From assembly GCF_002264395.1 (NCBI RefSeq), contig NZ_NFVA01000018.1:18376-82375 (forward strand): a DNA stretch of 64,000 nt. The letters are read 5' to 3'. This document shows positions 16,123-26,059 of this stretch, one piece after another. The stretch comes from Paenibacillus sp. VTT E-133291 (GTDB taxonomy: Bacteria; Bacillota; Bacilli; Paenibacillales; Paenibacillaceae). The position numbers were made by a program, and so were the translations under genes. How positions within the stretch are numbered: the stretch's first letter is position 1; each line of letters begins with the position of its first letter. A model generated the notes under the pieces. The model was not told the origin of the DNA. It saw only the letters and a program-made list of their open reading frames with translations, and made no database searches.

Positions 16123-17238
16123 TTATAGGAACTTAAATGGCTCCGTATTCACCTGCGAAGCATGTACAGCTGTACCATACCTATGCTCCACCAGTTTCCC
16201 AGTCATCCACTCTGCTACTTTCTCTTTCATGATCTTCTCCGCATTATGCCCTGGATCAATCAGAGTGATCCCAGCGAGCACGGCATCCTGTGCTGTATGA
16301 TAATCAAGATCTCCTGTAACCAGCACATCTGCACCGCGGAAAATAGCACTGTTATAATACTTTCCACCCGAACCGCCGAGAACAGCGGCTTTACGAATCG
16401 GACGATCCAAATCACCCACAACACGTACATGGTCTACTTTCAGACCTTTTTTTACCGTCTCAACGAATTGCCCAAGTGTTGTAGGTTCTTTGAGCTTTCC
16501 AACCCGCCCAAGCCCTAAACTGCGGCCTTTAAGATCCATCGTGTACAAATCATAGGCAACCTCTTCATAAGGATGAGCCTTGAGCATAGCCTGTACCACT
16601 TTATTGCGGATACTGTGTGGCACGATCGTCTCAATACGGATCTCCTCAGCACGCTCCATCTTCCCTTTTTCCCCGATATAAGGATCTGTGCCTTCTCCCG
16701 GAATAAAAGTCCCGTATCCCTCAATATTGAAGCTGCAATGACTATAGTTGCCGATTGCCCCTGCTCCTGCATTCAAGATGGCATCTAATACCTTCTGATG
16801 ATGATCCTTTGGTACAAATACCACCAACTTAGACAATTGCTCTGAATGAATGTCTTTGATGGGTACTCCGTTCTCAATGCCCAGAGCTTCCGCCATCCAA
16901 TCGTTCATTCCACCTTCGGTAACATCCAGATTAGTGTGACTGATGTATACCGCGATGTCATTTTTAATCAGTTTTTCATACATTCTACCCATTGGAGTGT
17001 CTGTTTGAATCCCTTGCAGCGGACGGAAAATAATCGCATGGTGGGCAATGATTAGATTACAGCCGAGACTTATTGCCTCTTCAACGACTTCATCATTAAC
17101 ATCCAGTGCAACCAGCACATTGGTTATCTCTTTCTGTAAGGAACCTAGTTGAAGACCGACTTTGTCCCACTCTTCGGCTAAATGCTTCGGAGCCAGCTGC
17201 TCCATATATTGAATTACTGTTTGTCCTTTGGCAAGCAT
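16123..17238 (-). CDS. yqfO: Nif3-like dinuclear metal protein YqfO
   Basis: A 371-residue Nif3/GTP cyclohydrolase I type 2 family protein. It forms a toroidal hexamer with a two-metal site. Metal ligands are visible in AHHAIIF near residue 66 at the N-terminal side and in DYHTAQD and DPGHNAEK near 315-335. A PII-like insert domain (about 125-225) lies between the halves, as in the long Bacillus type. Its cellular reaction is not established. It starts 7 bases after GGAGG and overlaps the end of trmK by 25 bases, as in the B. subtilis order trmK-yqfO. Confidence 0.9.
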   Translation of the reverse strand: MLAKGQTVIQYMEQLAPKHLAEEWDKVGLQLGSLQKEITNVLVALDVNDEVVEEAISLGCNLIIAHHAIIFRPLQGIQTDTPMGRMYEKLIKNDIAVYISHTNLDVTEGGMNDWMAEALGIENGVPIKDIHSEQLSKLVVFVPKDHHQKVLDAILNAGAGAIGNYSHCSFNIEGYGTFIPGEGTDPYIGEKGKMERAEEIRIETIVPHSIRNKVVQAMLKAHPYEEVAYDLYTMDLKGRSLGLGRVGKLKEPTTLGQFVETVKKGLKVDHVRVVGDLDRPIRKAAVLGGSGGKYYNSAIFRGADVLVTGDLDYHTAQDAVLAGITLIDPGHNAEKIMKEKVAEWMTGKLVEHRYGTAVHASQVNTEPFKFL

Positions 17239-17993
17239 TGCAGCACCTCCGTAATCTCCTTGATCTGATCTCGAATTAATTTCCGTTTATTCTCCGCAGA
17301 TTCGAGCTCTGAACGTGACAAGGATGTCAAAATGCCTTCCAATTTCTGTATCTCCCCTTGCCACTTGGCAAAAAACACAGCATCCGGTGCTTGTAATAGA
17401 AAAGGTCCCATCTGTAGCAAGGTATCCTGACCACGAACCATAGCGGAATCACCTAACGTTACCTCTCGATATACATTGGCATTCGTAATTCCGGCACTCG
17501 CATCCTCTGGTACAGCCGTTAATACTTCATATAACTTCCCATCTTCTTCGAGAATACTTTCAGCTATAAGAACCCAATTATTAGCTAGTAGCCAGCGACG
17601 CAAAATATCCTCGCCCACATTCGGCTGAAGGACCAGTGTTGTAACATCCTTAAGCTTACCTTGGCTCTGACCACGGTCTAAAATCGAGGCAATTAAAGCC
17701 CCTCCCATACCAGCGATCGTGATACAATTAACTTCATCAGGTTCCAGTACCTCAAGGCCATCCCCTCGCCGCACCGAGATCACCTTTCCTAATCCGGCCT
17801 CTGCAACGCCTTTACAAGCAGCATCAAAAGGACCTGGGTTTACCTCACCTGCTACTGCGAATATCGCCTTACCGCTTTCTACAGCAGCTACAGGAAGCAG
17901 CGCATGATCAGAACCGATGTCTGCCAACCTGCTTCCTTGCGGAATTTGCTTCAGCAATTGCTGAAGTCGATCTGATAATTTCACATTGTTCAT
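17214..17993 (-). CDS. trmK: tRNA (adenine22-N1)-methyltransferase TrmK
   Basis: A 259-residue SAM-dependent methyltransferase that makes m1A22 in tRNA. Motif I is ADIGSDHALLP, followed by GEVNPGPF, RRGDGLEV and TIAGMGGALI, then a C-terminal coiled coil (about 215-255). The start is the ATG at 17993, which overlaps the stop of the upstream membrane-protein gene as ATGA; B. subtilis TrmK begins at the equivalent MN-x-x-KLS. The alternative ATG at 18014 has no binding site. It is translationally coupled to both neighbours. Confidence 0.93.
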   Translation of the reverse strand: MNNVKLSDRLQQLLKQIPQGSRLADIGSDHALLPVAAVESGKAIFAVAGEVNPGPFDAACKGVAEAGLGKVISVRRGDGLEVLEPDEVNCITIAGMGGALIASILDRGQSQGKLKDVTTLVLQPNVGEDILRRWLLANNWVLIAESILEEDGKLYEVLTAVPEDASAGITNANVYREVTLGDSAMVRGQDTLLQMGPFLLQAPDAVFFAKWQGEIQKLEGILTSLSRSELESAENKRKLIRDQIKEITEVLQCLPKDKQ

Positions 17994-18814
17994 GTTGCCA
18001 CCCACGTTATCCATTTTTTTCGAAACAAGAACAGCAGGGCTAAGCCTACCGCAATTTTAAAAATTAGCATAAACGAAATCCACTGCGGGAAATTTTGTCT
18101 CAATAAAAGAGCATCGAGCTCAGGCATAACCCATAACGATACGCCCACTGCAAAAAATACATTAGCGGCGCCTTTTACTCTGTGATGTAAAAGCCAGCTT
18201 AGCCACACCATCATTACACATAATGGAAGCCATAAGAACTCAAGCTCTAGCATCGAGGCATCAGGCCGTCTTCCACCGAAGAATCCAGCATATAGTAATG
18301 CCCAAAAAGCATACCCGCAGTACTGCAGCAAGCCGATCCGGAGCACAAATCCCAGAATACACCATAACAAGCCGCAAGCTCCAATCAGAATCGGTCTCCA
18401 GAACTGAGGATCAAGATCATGCAAAGCAATCAGCCATAGCCCAAAACCAAGCGATAACACGCTACCCAGCCCCGCCAGAATAAGACTAATAACATGATTT
18501 CGGTTCTTATAAACCGCTGAGTATGCATAACAAATAATTAATACGGATAGTGCTGTTGCAAGTTGCAAAGGCCAGGGAAAAACGCTAAAATAAAGACTAA
18601 TCAAGAAAATCAAGGAAATAATTCCAAAACCAAACAGCCAAATTTTGATGTTTCCCTGCTGTAGATTCTTCAGCGAAATCGGATTTTTATCCTTCGCCGC
18701 AGCTTCATCATCATACAGATTGGTTAAGAAGTCGCAATATTGCTCTGGTAGCAATCTGTTATTTCTCCAATACTGAATCTCTTTTATAATAATTTCGCGT
18801 TTTTCCAAATTCAC
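17990..18814 (-). CDS. Multi-span membrane protein of unknown function
   Basis: A 274-residue protein. The first 55 residues are soluble and helical (W-R-N-N-R-L-L-P-E-Q-Y-C-D-F-L-T-x-L-Y). About eight membrane segments follow. I recognise no family with confidence; the N-terminal segment recalls DUF2157-like proteins but is not enough to assign. It starts at GTG 18814 after AAGGATGAG. It lies between rpoD and trmK and overlaps trmK by 4 bases, so it is cotranslated with a tRNA methyltransferase. Confidence 0.75.
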   Translation of the reverse strand: MNLEKREIIIKEIQYWRNNRLLPEQYCDFLTNLYDDEAAAKDKNPISLKNLQQGNIKIWLFGFGIISLIFLISLYFSVFPWPLQLATALSVLIICYAYSAVYKNRNHVISLILAGLGSVLSLGFGLWLIALHDLDPQFWRPILIGACGLLWCILGFVLRIGLLQYCGYAFWALLYAGFFGGRRPDASMLELEFLWLPLCVMMVWLSWLLHHRVKGAANVFFAVGVSLWVMPELDALLLRQNFPQWISFMLIFKIAVGLALLFLFRKKWITWVAT

Positions 18815-18867
18815 TGGCTCATCCTTCTTTCCAGATACACAAGGTCAGCACTTTTAGGGTCGTAATT

Positions 18868-18904
18868 CAAATAAAAGAACCTCCTGCTACTGAGCAGCAG
18901 AAGG
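18868..18904 (-). terminator. Terminator after rpoD
   Basis: CCTTCTGCT (18904-18896) and AGCAGGAGG (18888-18880) form a 9-bp stem with a 7-base loop. TTCTTTTATTT follows on the minus strand. Confidence 0.85.
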
Positions 18905-18920
18905 TCCAGTTCATGAAATA

Positions 18921-20054
18921 CTATTCAAGGAAATCCTTAAGCCGTTTACTGCGGCTAGGGTGACGAAGCTTACGCAATGCTTTAGCTTCAATCTGGCGAA
19001 TCCGTTCGCGGGTAACGCCGAACACTTTGCCCACTTCTTCAAGTGTTCTCGTCCGGCCATCATCTAGGCCAAAACGCAGACGAAGTACATTCTCTTCACG
19101 CTCCGTGAGCGTGTCCAGTACATCCTCCAGCTGTTCCTTCAGCAGTTCATAAGCTGCTGCATCCGCAGGAGCCAAGGCTTCCTGATCCTCAATGAAATCT
19201 CCCAGATGTGAATCGTCTTCTTCACCGATCGGTGTTTCGAGCGATACTGGTTCTTGGGCAATCTTCATGATCTCTCTAACTTTCTCAACCGTCAGCTCCA
19301 TCTCAGCCGCTATTTCCTCTGGCGAAGGTTCACGTCCCAGTTCTTGCAGCAATTGACGAGAGACACGAATCAGCTTGTTGATCGTCTCAACCATGTGTAC
19401 AGGAATACGAATCGTACGTGCCTGATCCGCAATCGCGCGGGTAATGGCCTGACGAATCCACCAAGTTGCATACGTACTAAATTTGAACCCTTTGTTATGG
19501 TCAAATTTCTCTACCGCTTTGATCAGACCCATATTACCTTCCTGAATCAAATCAAGGAACAGCATACCGCGTCCAACATAACGTTTAGCAATACTTACTA
19601 CAAGACGTAGGTTCGCTTCAGCGAGACGACGTTTGGCTTCCTCGTCACCATTCTTAATACGCATAGCAAGCTCTACTTCATCGTCAGCCGACAACAGCGG
19701 AACGCGTCCAATTTCTTTTAGATACATACGAACAGGGTCATTAATCTTAATCCCTGGCGGCAGTGACAAATCATCATCAAAGCTGAACTCATCGCCCTCT
19801 TTGTCTTCATTGTCCTCATTTGGCCGGAGGCTGTTAACCTCCTCATCGTTCTCGTTTACAACTTCAATCCCCAAATCACTGAGTTGTTCATAGAACTCCT
19901 CCATTTGCTCGGGGTCTTGATCAAACGGCGATAATTTCTCCATAATATCTTTGTATAGCAATGATGATCTTTTCTTGCCTTGCTCAATAAGCTGATCCTT
20001 AACCTGATCCAAAGTAAATTCTGCTTCCAATTCAGTATGCTGATCGTTCGCCAT
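18921..20054 (-). CDS. rpoD: Primary sigma factor RpoD (SigA)
   Basis: A 377-residue housekeeping sigma factor. Visible are region 1.2 ([11 protein letters not shown]), region 2 with [20 protein letters not shown] and [14 protein letters not shown], region 3, and region 4.2 with the [20 protein letters not shown] helix-turn-helix. Region 1.1 is shortened, with an acidic linker (about 67-95), as in other Firmicutes. It lies 40 bases after dnaG in the conserved yqxD-dnaG-rpoD operon; GGGAGGAGGGAG precedes the ATG. A terminator follows. Confidence 0.98.
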   Translation of the reverse strand: MANDQHTELEAEFTLDQVKDQLIEQGKKRSSLLYKDIMEKLSPFDQDPEQMEEFYEQLSDLGIEVVNENDEEVNSLRPNEDNEDKEGDEFSFDDDLSLPPGIKINDPVRMYLKEIGRVPLLSADDEVELAMRIKNGDEEAKRRLAEANLRLVVSIAKRYVGRGMLFLDLIQEGNMGLIKAVEKFDHNKGFKFSTYATWWIRQAITRAIADQARTIRIPVHMVETINKLIRVSRQLLQELGREPSPEEIAAEMELTVEKVREIMKIAQEPVSLETPIGEEDDSHLGDFIEDQEALAPADAAAYELLKEQLEDVLDTLTEREENVLRLRFGLDDGRTRTLEEVGKVFGVTRERIRQIEAKALRKLRHPSRSKRLKDFLE

Positions 20055-20094
20055 AATTCGACTCCCTCCTCCCTAGGTACATCCTGTCAACATT

Positions 20095-21915
20095 TCATTG
20101 TCTCTCTAGGGCTATAATCTCACTTGCTATTTGTGCCGCACGCAAAAAGTCACCTGACTTTTCCGCCTGAATCATCTCTTCACGCTTCTGATCCATCTTG
20201 CGCTGCAGTGGGTATTTCCGTACTTCACGGATACAATCATCCAGCACCTGCACATTCCAGTCCGGAGGTGTATCCATCATGGAAATTGATGTTGCAGTTT
20301 TCTCTAGACGATCGTCCTGAAGCGATGATAGAAACCGACTAATGCCGGGTGGTTTGCCTTGCGCGTAATAGGCATATAGATAAGCGGCAATTGCCGCATG
20401 ATCATCGATGTTGAAATCTTCTCCGAGGCGTTCGCCCACATACGTGGCGGCTTCCGGGTCCTGAATCATAAAGGACAGTAGACGCCGTTCCGCGACATGA
20501 TAAGCGGGCAGCAAAGTTGGTGTCTGCACTTGCCCTTTTTTATGCCTACCATTATTCCACCTTTTGTCGTTATTATCCCCTTCAGGGATGTTTTTTTGCA
20601 TCGATGCCCTAAGTAAATTACAATCCTGCTTCAAACTATCATATGAAAGTTCCAGCTCAGAAGCGATTTCCCTTAGGTAAACCTCTCTCTCAGTCGAGGA
20701 ATGTAACGAAGCAATGACCTCCAAAGCTTCTTTGACGTAGGCAATTTTGCCATCTTCCTCTAGGAGTATATGGTTTTTTTTCAGATATATAAGCTTAAAT
20801 TTTATGGATGAAACCGCTGAATCAATAACCTGATCCATAAACCTTTCTCCACCATGCTTGGAGATGAATTCATCTGGATCGAGTCCGCTTGGCAGTAAGG
20901 CAACTTTCACACGCAGGCCACTGCCTTCAAGCATTGGAATAGACTTTATAGCAGCTGCTTGTCCTGCCCGGTCACCGTCATAAGACAGTACAATTTCATC
21001 CGCCAGGCTCTTCATCAGTGCTACATGACTTTCAGTTAAAGAAGTTCCCATTGTTGCTACGCCGTTATGCACACCTGCTTCCCAGGCCGAAATGACATCT
21101 CCGTATCCTTCAAAGAGGACGATTTGCCGCGTTTTGCGGATGGATGCTTTGGACTGGTGCAAATTGTATAAAATCCGGCTTTTGTTAAACAGTCTACTCT
21201 CTGGAGAATTTAAATACTTAGGTTGTCCTTCTCCATGAATTCTTCCGGCAAACGCAATCACCTTGCCGGTGCGGTTCGCAATCGGAAAAATTATCCGACC
21301 ACGGAAACGGTCTATATAGCCTTTACCCTCACCCCGGGCAGACAAGAGTCCGCCTTTCTCCATCTCAGCAAGGTCAAAATTCCGTTTCTCCAAAAATTGT
21401 AGCAAAGTATCCCAGCGGTCCGGAGCATATCCGATCTGAAACTGGTCAATCATTTTATCGCTGAAGTTCCGGGCTCTTAAATACTCCATTGCGGCTTTGC
21501 CGTGTTCCGTATTCTTCAGCAAGTAATGATAAAACTTTGCAGACCATTCATAAGCTTGAATCAACCGATCGCGTTCCGGATCAGGAGGAGACATTAGGCC
21601 TCCCTTACCTTCAGGAACGGGAATATCACTTTCTTCAGCCATTATTTTGACGGCTTCGGGGAAGGTTAATCCTTCGATTTCCATCCTAAATTTGATGGCA
21701 TTTCCACCCATGCCGCAGCCAAAGCAATGAAACACTCCCCGGTCGGGGGTAACTGTAAAGGAAGGGGTTTTCTCCGAATGGAACGGGCAGAGGCCCCATA
21801 AATATTTCCCCTGCTTGGACAAATGGACAACCTTACCGACTGTATCGACAATATCATGACGTGCAAGCACGCTTTCGATAACTTCTTCCGGAATATTCCC
21901 GTGTCCGCTAGCCAC
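20095..21915 (-). CDS. dnaG: DNA primase DnaG
   Basis: A 606-residue primase that makes RNA primers at the fork. The CHC2 zinc finger is CPFH...CFGC near 43-65, then the TOPRIM core with the EGYGDVISAW and SYDGDRAGQAA motifs (about 260-320), and a C-terminal helicase-binding region (about 440-606). The start is taken as GTG at 21915, 5 bases after AAGGTGG; the TTG at 21930 sits on that site. The 39-base gap from yqxD suggests one transcript. Confidence 0.95.
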   Translation of the reverse strand: MASGHGNIPEEVIESVLARHDIVDTVGKVVHLSKQGKYLWGLCPFHSEKTPSFTVTPDRGVFHCFGCGMGGNAIKFRMEIEGLTFPEAVKIMAEESDIPVPEGKGGLMSPPDPERDRLIQAYEWSAKFYHYLLKNTEHGKAAMEYLRARNFSDKMIDQFQIGYAPDRWDTLLQFLEKRNFDLAEMEKGGLLSARGEGKGYIDRFRGRIIFPIANRTGKVIAFAGRIHGEGQPKYLNSPESRLFNKSRILYNLHQSKASIRKTRQIVLFEGYGDVISAWEAGVHNGVATMGTSLTESHVALMKSLADEIVLSYDGDRAGQAAAIKSIPMLEGSGLRVKVALLPSGLDPDEFISKHGGERFMDQVIDSAVSSIKFKLIYLKKNHILLEEDGKIAYVKEALEVIASLHSSTEREVYLREIASELELSYDSLKQDCNLLRASMQKNIPEGDNNDKRWNNGRHKKGQVQTPTLLPAYHVAERRLLSFMIQDPEAATYVGERLGEDFNIDDHAAIAAYLYAYYAQGKPPGISRFLSSLQDDRLEKTATSISMMDTPPDWNVQVLDDCIREVRKYPLQRKMDQKREEMIQAEKSGDFLRAAQIASEIIALERQ

Positions 21916-21954
21916 TTCAACCACCTTCAATTCTTAACAAATAAATATAATTCG

Positions 21955-22431
21955 CTATTGCTCTACATTCTCCTGCAAAAGTATTAAAAGTTTTGTCATT
22001 TTATGTTGAAAATATATTTTTTCTTCTGCCGTTATAGGTTTTGGACCCTTCGAGTATTGTCCCCGTCTTCGTTCCACGGCCCTGGCATGCCTGCCTTCCA
22101 ACATAAAATCCATTTTGGAATCATCATATTCCTGACCACGAAAAGAAAGCACACTGCAACGTTTTCCGAGCGCAAGTGCCGCGAGACCATAGTCTTGAGT
22201 CAACACCACATCTCCAGCAGAAATATGATTGGCAATATATAGATCGGCACTTTGATCTCCCCGGTCCACCTGCACAACCGTAACACCTTCTTCAGCTTTC
22301 AGTGCATGGTCATAAGAAGATACCATCAGTACCGGCACGCCAAAAGCGCGGCCTACTTCAGCAATCTCTTTTTTGACCGGACAAGCATCCCCATCCACGA
22401 CTATAGTTCTAGACCGGGACTTCTTCTCCAT
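21955..22431 (-). CDS. yqxD: YaiI/YqxD family protein (DUF188)
   Basis: A 158-residue protein with the family motif V-D-G-D-A-C-P at residues about 10-16, a Q-D-Y-G-L-A-A-L-A-L block and R-R-R-G-Q-Y-S-K-G-P-K near the C-terminus. The PIN-like acidic residues (Asp in VDGD and TQDYG) suggest a nuclease-type fold, but no activity is established. The start is the ATG at 22431 after GGTGA; an in-frame ATG 6 bases upstream is equally possible. It leads the yqxD-dnaG-rpoD operon. Confidence 0.85.
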   Translation of the reverse strand: MEKKSRSRTIVVDGDACPVKKEIAEVGRAFGVPVLMVSSYDHALKAEEGVTVVQVDRGDQSADLYIANHISAGDVVLTQDYGLAALALGKRCSVLSFRGQEYDDSKMDFMLEGRHARAVERRRGQYSKGPKPITAEEKIYFQHKMTKLLILLQENVEQ

Positions 22432-22500
22432 GATCATCACCAATTTCCCGTGTAATATATATACGCCCTTACCGCAAGAAATCCTTCTTTCTATGCATAA

Positions 22501-22543
22501 ATACGGAACGGATGTCAAATGACGCATTGGCACCGTTCCGTAT
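22501..22543 (-). other. Long hairpin upstream of the yqxD-dnaG-rpoD operon
   Basis: ATACGGAACGG (22501-22511) and CCGTTCCGTAT (22533-22543) are a perfect 11-bp inverted repeat, with an inner GTCA/TGAC pair. It is 70-112 bases upstream of yqxD and 129 bases after glyS. T runs are poor on the minus strand, so it may be a leader element rather than a terminator. Confidence 0.5.
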
Positions 22544-22671
22544 ATTTATACCCCAAACCAACATTCTATACCATAAGACACAAACTTTTCTTATAGATGT
22601 TGTTCAAAAAGCTGATCTTTGATCAAATGTCGAATCTTGAAATTCAGCCGGGAACTCCGGTGCTCAGCCGT

Positions 22672-24747
22672 TTACCAAACCAGCTTGCCAAAATCAGCAA
22701 ACGCCTTGGAGTCAGCATCAATACCAGCAAGCAAAGCTAAACGGTTAGCACGTATCTGCTCATCCTCTGCCATAACCATAACGGAATCGAAAAATGCTGT
22801 AACAGCATCTTTTAGACCCGAGAGAATTCGGAGTGCTTCTTCGGCATTGTTCGCAGACATCGCTTCAAGATACGGTGTGTGTAACTCCTGCCATGTATTA
22901 TACAGCTCTAGCTCAGCATCTTCTTTAAGTAAAGAAGGATCAATCCCTTCGCTGGTTGCTTTAGCTGCCAGATTACTAACCCGAGTAAGTGAATCCACGG
23001 TGATTTTGAAGTCTGCTTGGTCTAACACAGCACCCATAAGCGCACGGCTTCTACCTACAACATCTACCACGTCGTCAAAGCCAGCTGCTGTAACAGCATC
23101 CACAACATCATAGCGTACATTGTCGGATAAAAGTCGTTTAACACGCAGACTGAAGAACTCGTACAGGTTTATACGTAGTTCATCGTCAGAATGTTTCGAA
23201 TTCCCTGAATTTTTATGAATTTCAATCGCAGCTTCAAAAATTTCGCGTAGCGTAATCGGCAATTTATGCTCAAGCACGATTTGAACAATCCCTGCAGCCT
23301 GTCGACGCAGTGCGTAAGGATCCTGAGAACCTGTAGGGATGATACCGATGGAGAAGCAGCCTACAATTGTATCAATCTTATCTGCAATGCTGACAACCGA
23401 TCCAGCATCCGTCGAAGGTACTGCATCTCCTGCGAACCGTGGCTGATAATGTTCGAAGATTGCTTTTGCCACAGTTTCAGGTTCTCCTGCTTTGCGTGCA
23501 TAATCTTCGCCCATGGTGCCTTGGAGTTCTGGGAATTCATAAACCATTTGAGTGACAAGGTCGAATTTACAAATATCAGCAGTCCGACTTACTTCAGAAA
23601 GGGCCCTATCAGACAATCCCAATGTTACAGCAAGACGATCGGAGATTTGGCGAATACGACGCACTTTATCTCCAACACTGCCAAGTTCTTCATGGTAGAC
23701 GATATTCTCTAGTTTGGCTAGTGCATCATCAATCTTCATCTTTTGATCTTCTTGATAGAAGAATTTGGCATCTGATAGACGAGCACGGAGTACCTTCTCA
23801 TTTCCCTTAGCAATTACATCCAAAGATACTGCATTTCCGTTACGCACCGTTACGAAGAAAGGCAGAAGCTTGCCTGCTGCATCAAAAACTGGGAAATAGC
23901 GCTGATGCTCACGCATCGAAGTAATCAGCACATCTTGCGGAATGTTCAAGAACGATGGGTCAAAGGTTCCAAATAGCACGGTTGGTGTTTCAACTAGAAA
24001 CAATACTTCCTCCAAAAGATCCTCTTTGATCGCAATCGTCCAGCTTTTTTCTTCAGCCAATTCATTGATTTGTTTTAGGATCAGCTCTTCCCGTTCCTTC
24101 ACATCTACAAGCACATGCTGCGCACGCAAGCTCTCCACATATTGTGCAGGCTCCGAAATTACAGTCTCTGTTCCCAGAAAACGATGTCCACGGCTCACAT
24201 TCCCTGCTTTTACATCTGTAATTTCCAAATCAATAATATCTTTGCCGAAAAGAGCAACTAACCAGCGGATCGGACGCACGAATTTAAAATCGTAAGCTCC
24301 CCAACGCATGTTTTTCGGAAAAGTCATCGCATTTACTATCCCTAAAAGTCCTTCTGAGAGCAACGAAGCTGTCTCTACCCCAGCACTATTTCTAGTAGCA
24401 TAAATATACTCTACTTCTGCTAGCTCTTTGAACGTAAATTGCTCTGGGGATACACCTTGACTCCGGGCAAACCCTAATGCAGCTTTGCTCCAGTCTCCGT
24501 TTGCATCCAGTGCGATCTTGCGCGACGGCCCTTTGACCTCTTCGCTAATATCCGCTTGCTTCTCAGCCGCATCCTTAACAAAAACAGCGAGACGACGTGG
24601 CGTTGCATAAGCAGTAACTCCAGCATGGGTAATCCGTGCAGAATCCAACCACTTGGACGTTCTATCTTGCAGCTGTTCCATCGCAGCGCGGATAAACCGT
24701 GCAGGAATTTCCTCCAGACCGATCTCAAACAGGATATCTTTAGACAC
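22672..24747 (-). CDS. glyS: Glycine-tRNA ligase beta subunit
   Basis: A 691-residue beta subunit of the tetrameric (alpha2beta2) glycyl-tRNA synthetase. The N-terminal [13 protein letters not shown] and the [20 protein letters not shown] and [14 protein letters not shown] blocks match the family along its length, and a C-terminal anticodon-binding domain is present. The GTG start at 24747 follows GAAGGTG by 6 bases and gives the same N-terminus as Bacillus (SK-x-LL-EIGLEE). It overlaps glyQ by 8 bases and is under the glycine T-box. Confidence 0.96.
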   Translation of the reverse strand: MSKDILFEIGLEEIPARFIRAAMEQLQDRTSKWLDSARITHAGVTAYATPRRLAVFVKDAAEKQADISEEVKGPSRKIALDANGDWSKAALGFARSQGVSPEQFTFKELAEVEYIYATRNSAGVETASLLSEGLLGIVNAMTFPKNMRWGAYDFKFVRPIRWLVALFGKDIIDLEITDVKAGNVSRGHRFLGTETVISEPAQYVESLRAQHVLVDVKEREELILKQINELAEEKSWTIAIKEDLLEEVLFLVETPTVLFGTFDPSFLNIPQDVLITSMREHQRYFPVFDAAGKLLPFFVTVRNGNAVSLDVIAKGNEKVLRARLSDAKFFYQEDQKMKIDDALAKLENIVYHEELGSVGDKVRRIRQISDRLAVTLGLSDRALSEVSRTADICKFDLVTQMVYEFPELQGTMGEDYARKAGEPETVAKAIFEHYQPRFAGDAVPSTDAGSVVSIADKIDTIVGCFSIGIIPTGSQDPYALRRQAAGIVQIVLEHKLPITLREIFEAAIEIHKNSGNSKHSDDELRINLYEFFSLRVKRLLSDNVRYDVVDAVTAAGFDDVVDVVGRSRALMGAVLDQADFKITVDSLTRVSNLAAKATSEGIDPSLLKEDAELELYNTWQELHTPYLEAMSANNAEEALRILSGLKDAVTAFFDSVMVMAEDEQIRANRLALLAGIDADSKAFADFGKLVW

Positions 24748-25627
24748 GGTCAGCACCTTCTTTCTTCAGCAGCGGGAAGCCAAGCTTCTCGCGTTCCTCA
24801 AGATATGTTGCCGCTACAGAGCGGGCAAGATTACGCACACGGGTAATAAATCCAGTCCGTTCTGTAACACTGATGGCTCCACGTGCATCCAGCAGATTAA
24901 AGCTATGTGAACATTTCAACACGTAATCGTAGGCTGGGAACACAAGATTTTTTTCCATCGCTCTACGCGCTTCTTCTTCGTACATGTTGAACAGTGAAAA
25001 TAGCATTTTTACATCAGATACTTCAAAGGTGTAAGTAGAATGCTCGAATTCCGGCTGATGAAAAACATCACCATAAGTCATGCCGCTAACCCATTCAAGA
25101 TCGAATACATTTTCTTTATCTTGAATGTAGGAGGCTAACCGCTCCATACCGTAAGTAATTTCTACAGCAACTGGATTGGCTTCAATCCCACCGACCTGTT
25201 GGAAGTAAGTAAACTGAGTGATTTCCATACCATCCAGCCATACTTCCCATCCTAGACCTGCACAACCGAGTGAAGGGTTCTCCCAGTTATCCTCGACAAA
25301 ACGGATATCATGCAAGAGCGGATCAATACCGAGTGCCTTTAAGCTATCCAAGTAAATCTCTTGAATGTTATCAGGCGATGGTTTGATAATGACTTGAAAT
25401 TGATGATGCTGATACAGACGGTTCGGATTCTCGCCATAACGACCATCGGATGGGCGACGTGAAGGCTCTACGTACGCAACTCTCCATGGTTCAGGACCTA
25501 GTGAGCGTAAAAAAGTCATAGGGTTCATCGTGCCGGCGCCTTTTTCTGTGTCATAAGGCTGTACGATAATACAGTTCTGTTCAGCCCAGAACTGCTGCAG
25601 CGTCAAAATCATCTGCTGAAAGTTCAT
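24740..25627 (-). CDS. glyQ: Glycine-tRNA ligase alpha subunit
   Basis: A 295-residue class II aminoacyl-tRNA synthetase catalytic subunit that activates glycine. Visible are [37 protein letters not shown] (motif 2 region), HHQFQVI and [19 protein letters not shown] (motif 3). The length is normal. GGAG lies upstream of the ATG. A terminator-type T-box precedes it, so expression should rise when tRNA-Gly is uncharged. Confidence 0.97.
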   Translation of the reverse strand: MNFQQMILTLQQFWAEQNCIIVQPYDTEKGAGTMNPMTFLRSLGPEPWRVAYVEPSRRPSDGRYGENPNRLYQHHQFQVIIKPSPDNIQEIYLDSLKALGIDPLLHDIRFVEDNWENPSLGCAGLGWEVWLDGMEITQFTYFQQVGGIEANPVAVEITYGMERLASYIQDKENVFDLEWVSGMTYGDVFHQPEFEHSTYTFEVSDVKMLFSLFNMYEEEARRAMEKNLVFPAYDYVLKCSHSFNLLDARGAISVTERTGFITRVRNLARSVAATYLEEREKLGFPLLKKEGADRV

Positions 25628-25714
25628 AATACCGTCTCCTTCGCTTTACAAGTTTTTAACTCCATTTGCTTAAAACTTCTTACCATGGAGGCGGCACTTT
25701 TCGCTTCTGACAGC

Positions 25715-26024
25715 AACAAAAAACCCCCGCCCCCATGCCTGATTAACAGACATAGGGACGAGAGTTTAACTTATTCTCCCGCGGTTCCACCCTACTTGAT
25801 TTCATACCTTGCTTCAGCGATATTACGGCTAAAGACAAGAACGAAATCCACTTTCATTCGCCATATCCGTACTCCCGGGTGCCATGTTCATGAACGTTGT
25901 CCCGCCAGGCTCCCACTACCCCCAGCTCGCTGAATCGCAACAATGTCGCTCACTACTTTCCCGATCAATGCACGCTCTCCCGAAATGGAGCAAAACGGCG
26001 ATCAGATAATCTTATACAGAAACT
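25715..26024 (-). promoter_or_regulatory. Glycine T-box riboswitch (glyQS leader)
   Basis: The T-box sequence AGGGTGGAACCGCG lies at 25793-25780 and pairs with the uncharged tRNA acceptor end. Downstream, a terminator stem forms between about 25755-25741 and 25740-25725, followed by T6-7 (25724-25718); the antiterminator uses the T-box strand instead. Stem I holds a GGC glycine codon (25883-25881) followed by A, the likely specifier. Uncharged tRNA-Gly would stabilise the antiterminator and allow glyQS transcription. Confidence 0.92.
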
Positions 26025-26030
26025 GTTCCT

Positions 26031-26059
26031 ATAGTAACGGAAAAATCAGATTTCGTCAA
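26031..26059 (-). promoter_or_regulatory. glyQS promoter
   Basis: TTGACG (26059-26054) and TACTAT (26036-26031) are spaced 17 bases apart on the minus strand. The -35 overlaps the recO stop codon, so glyQS has its own start just upstream of the T-box. Confidence 0.75.

Noticed and set aside
25685..25933. Open frame covering the T-box leader
   Set aside because: The region has a complete T-box and terminator on the other strand; the frame has no motif.
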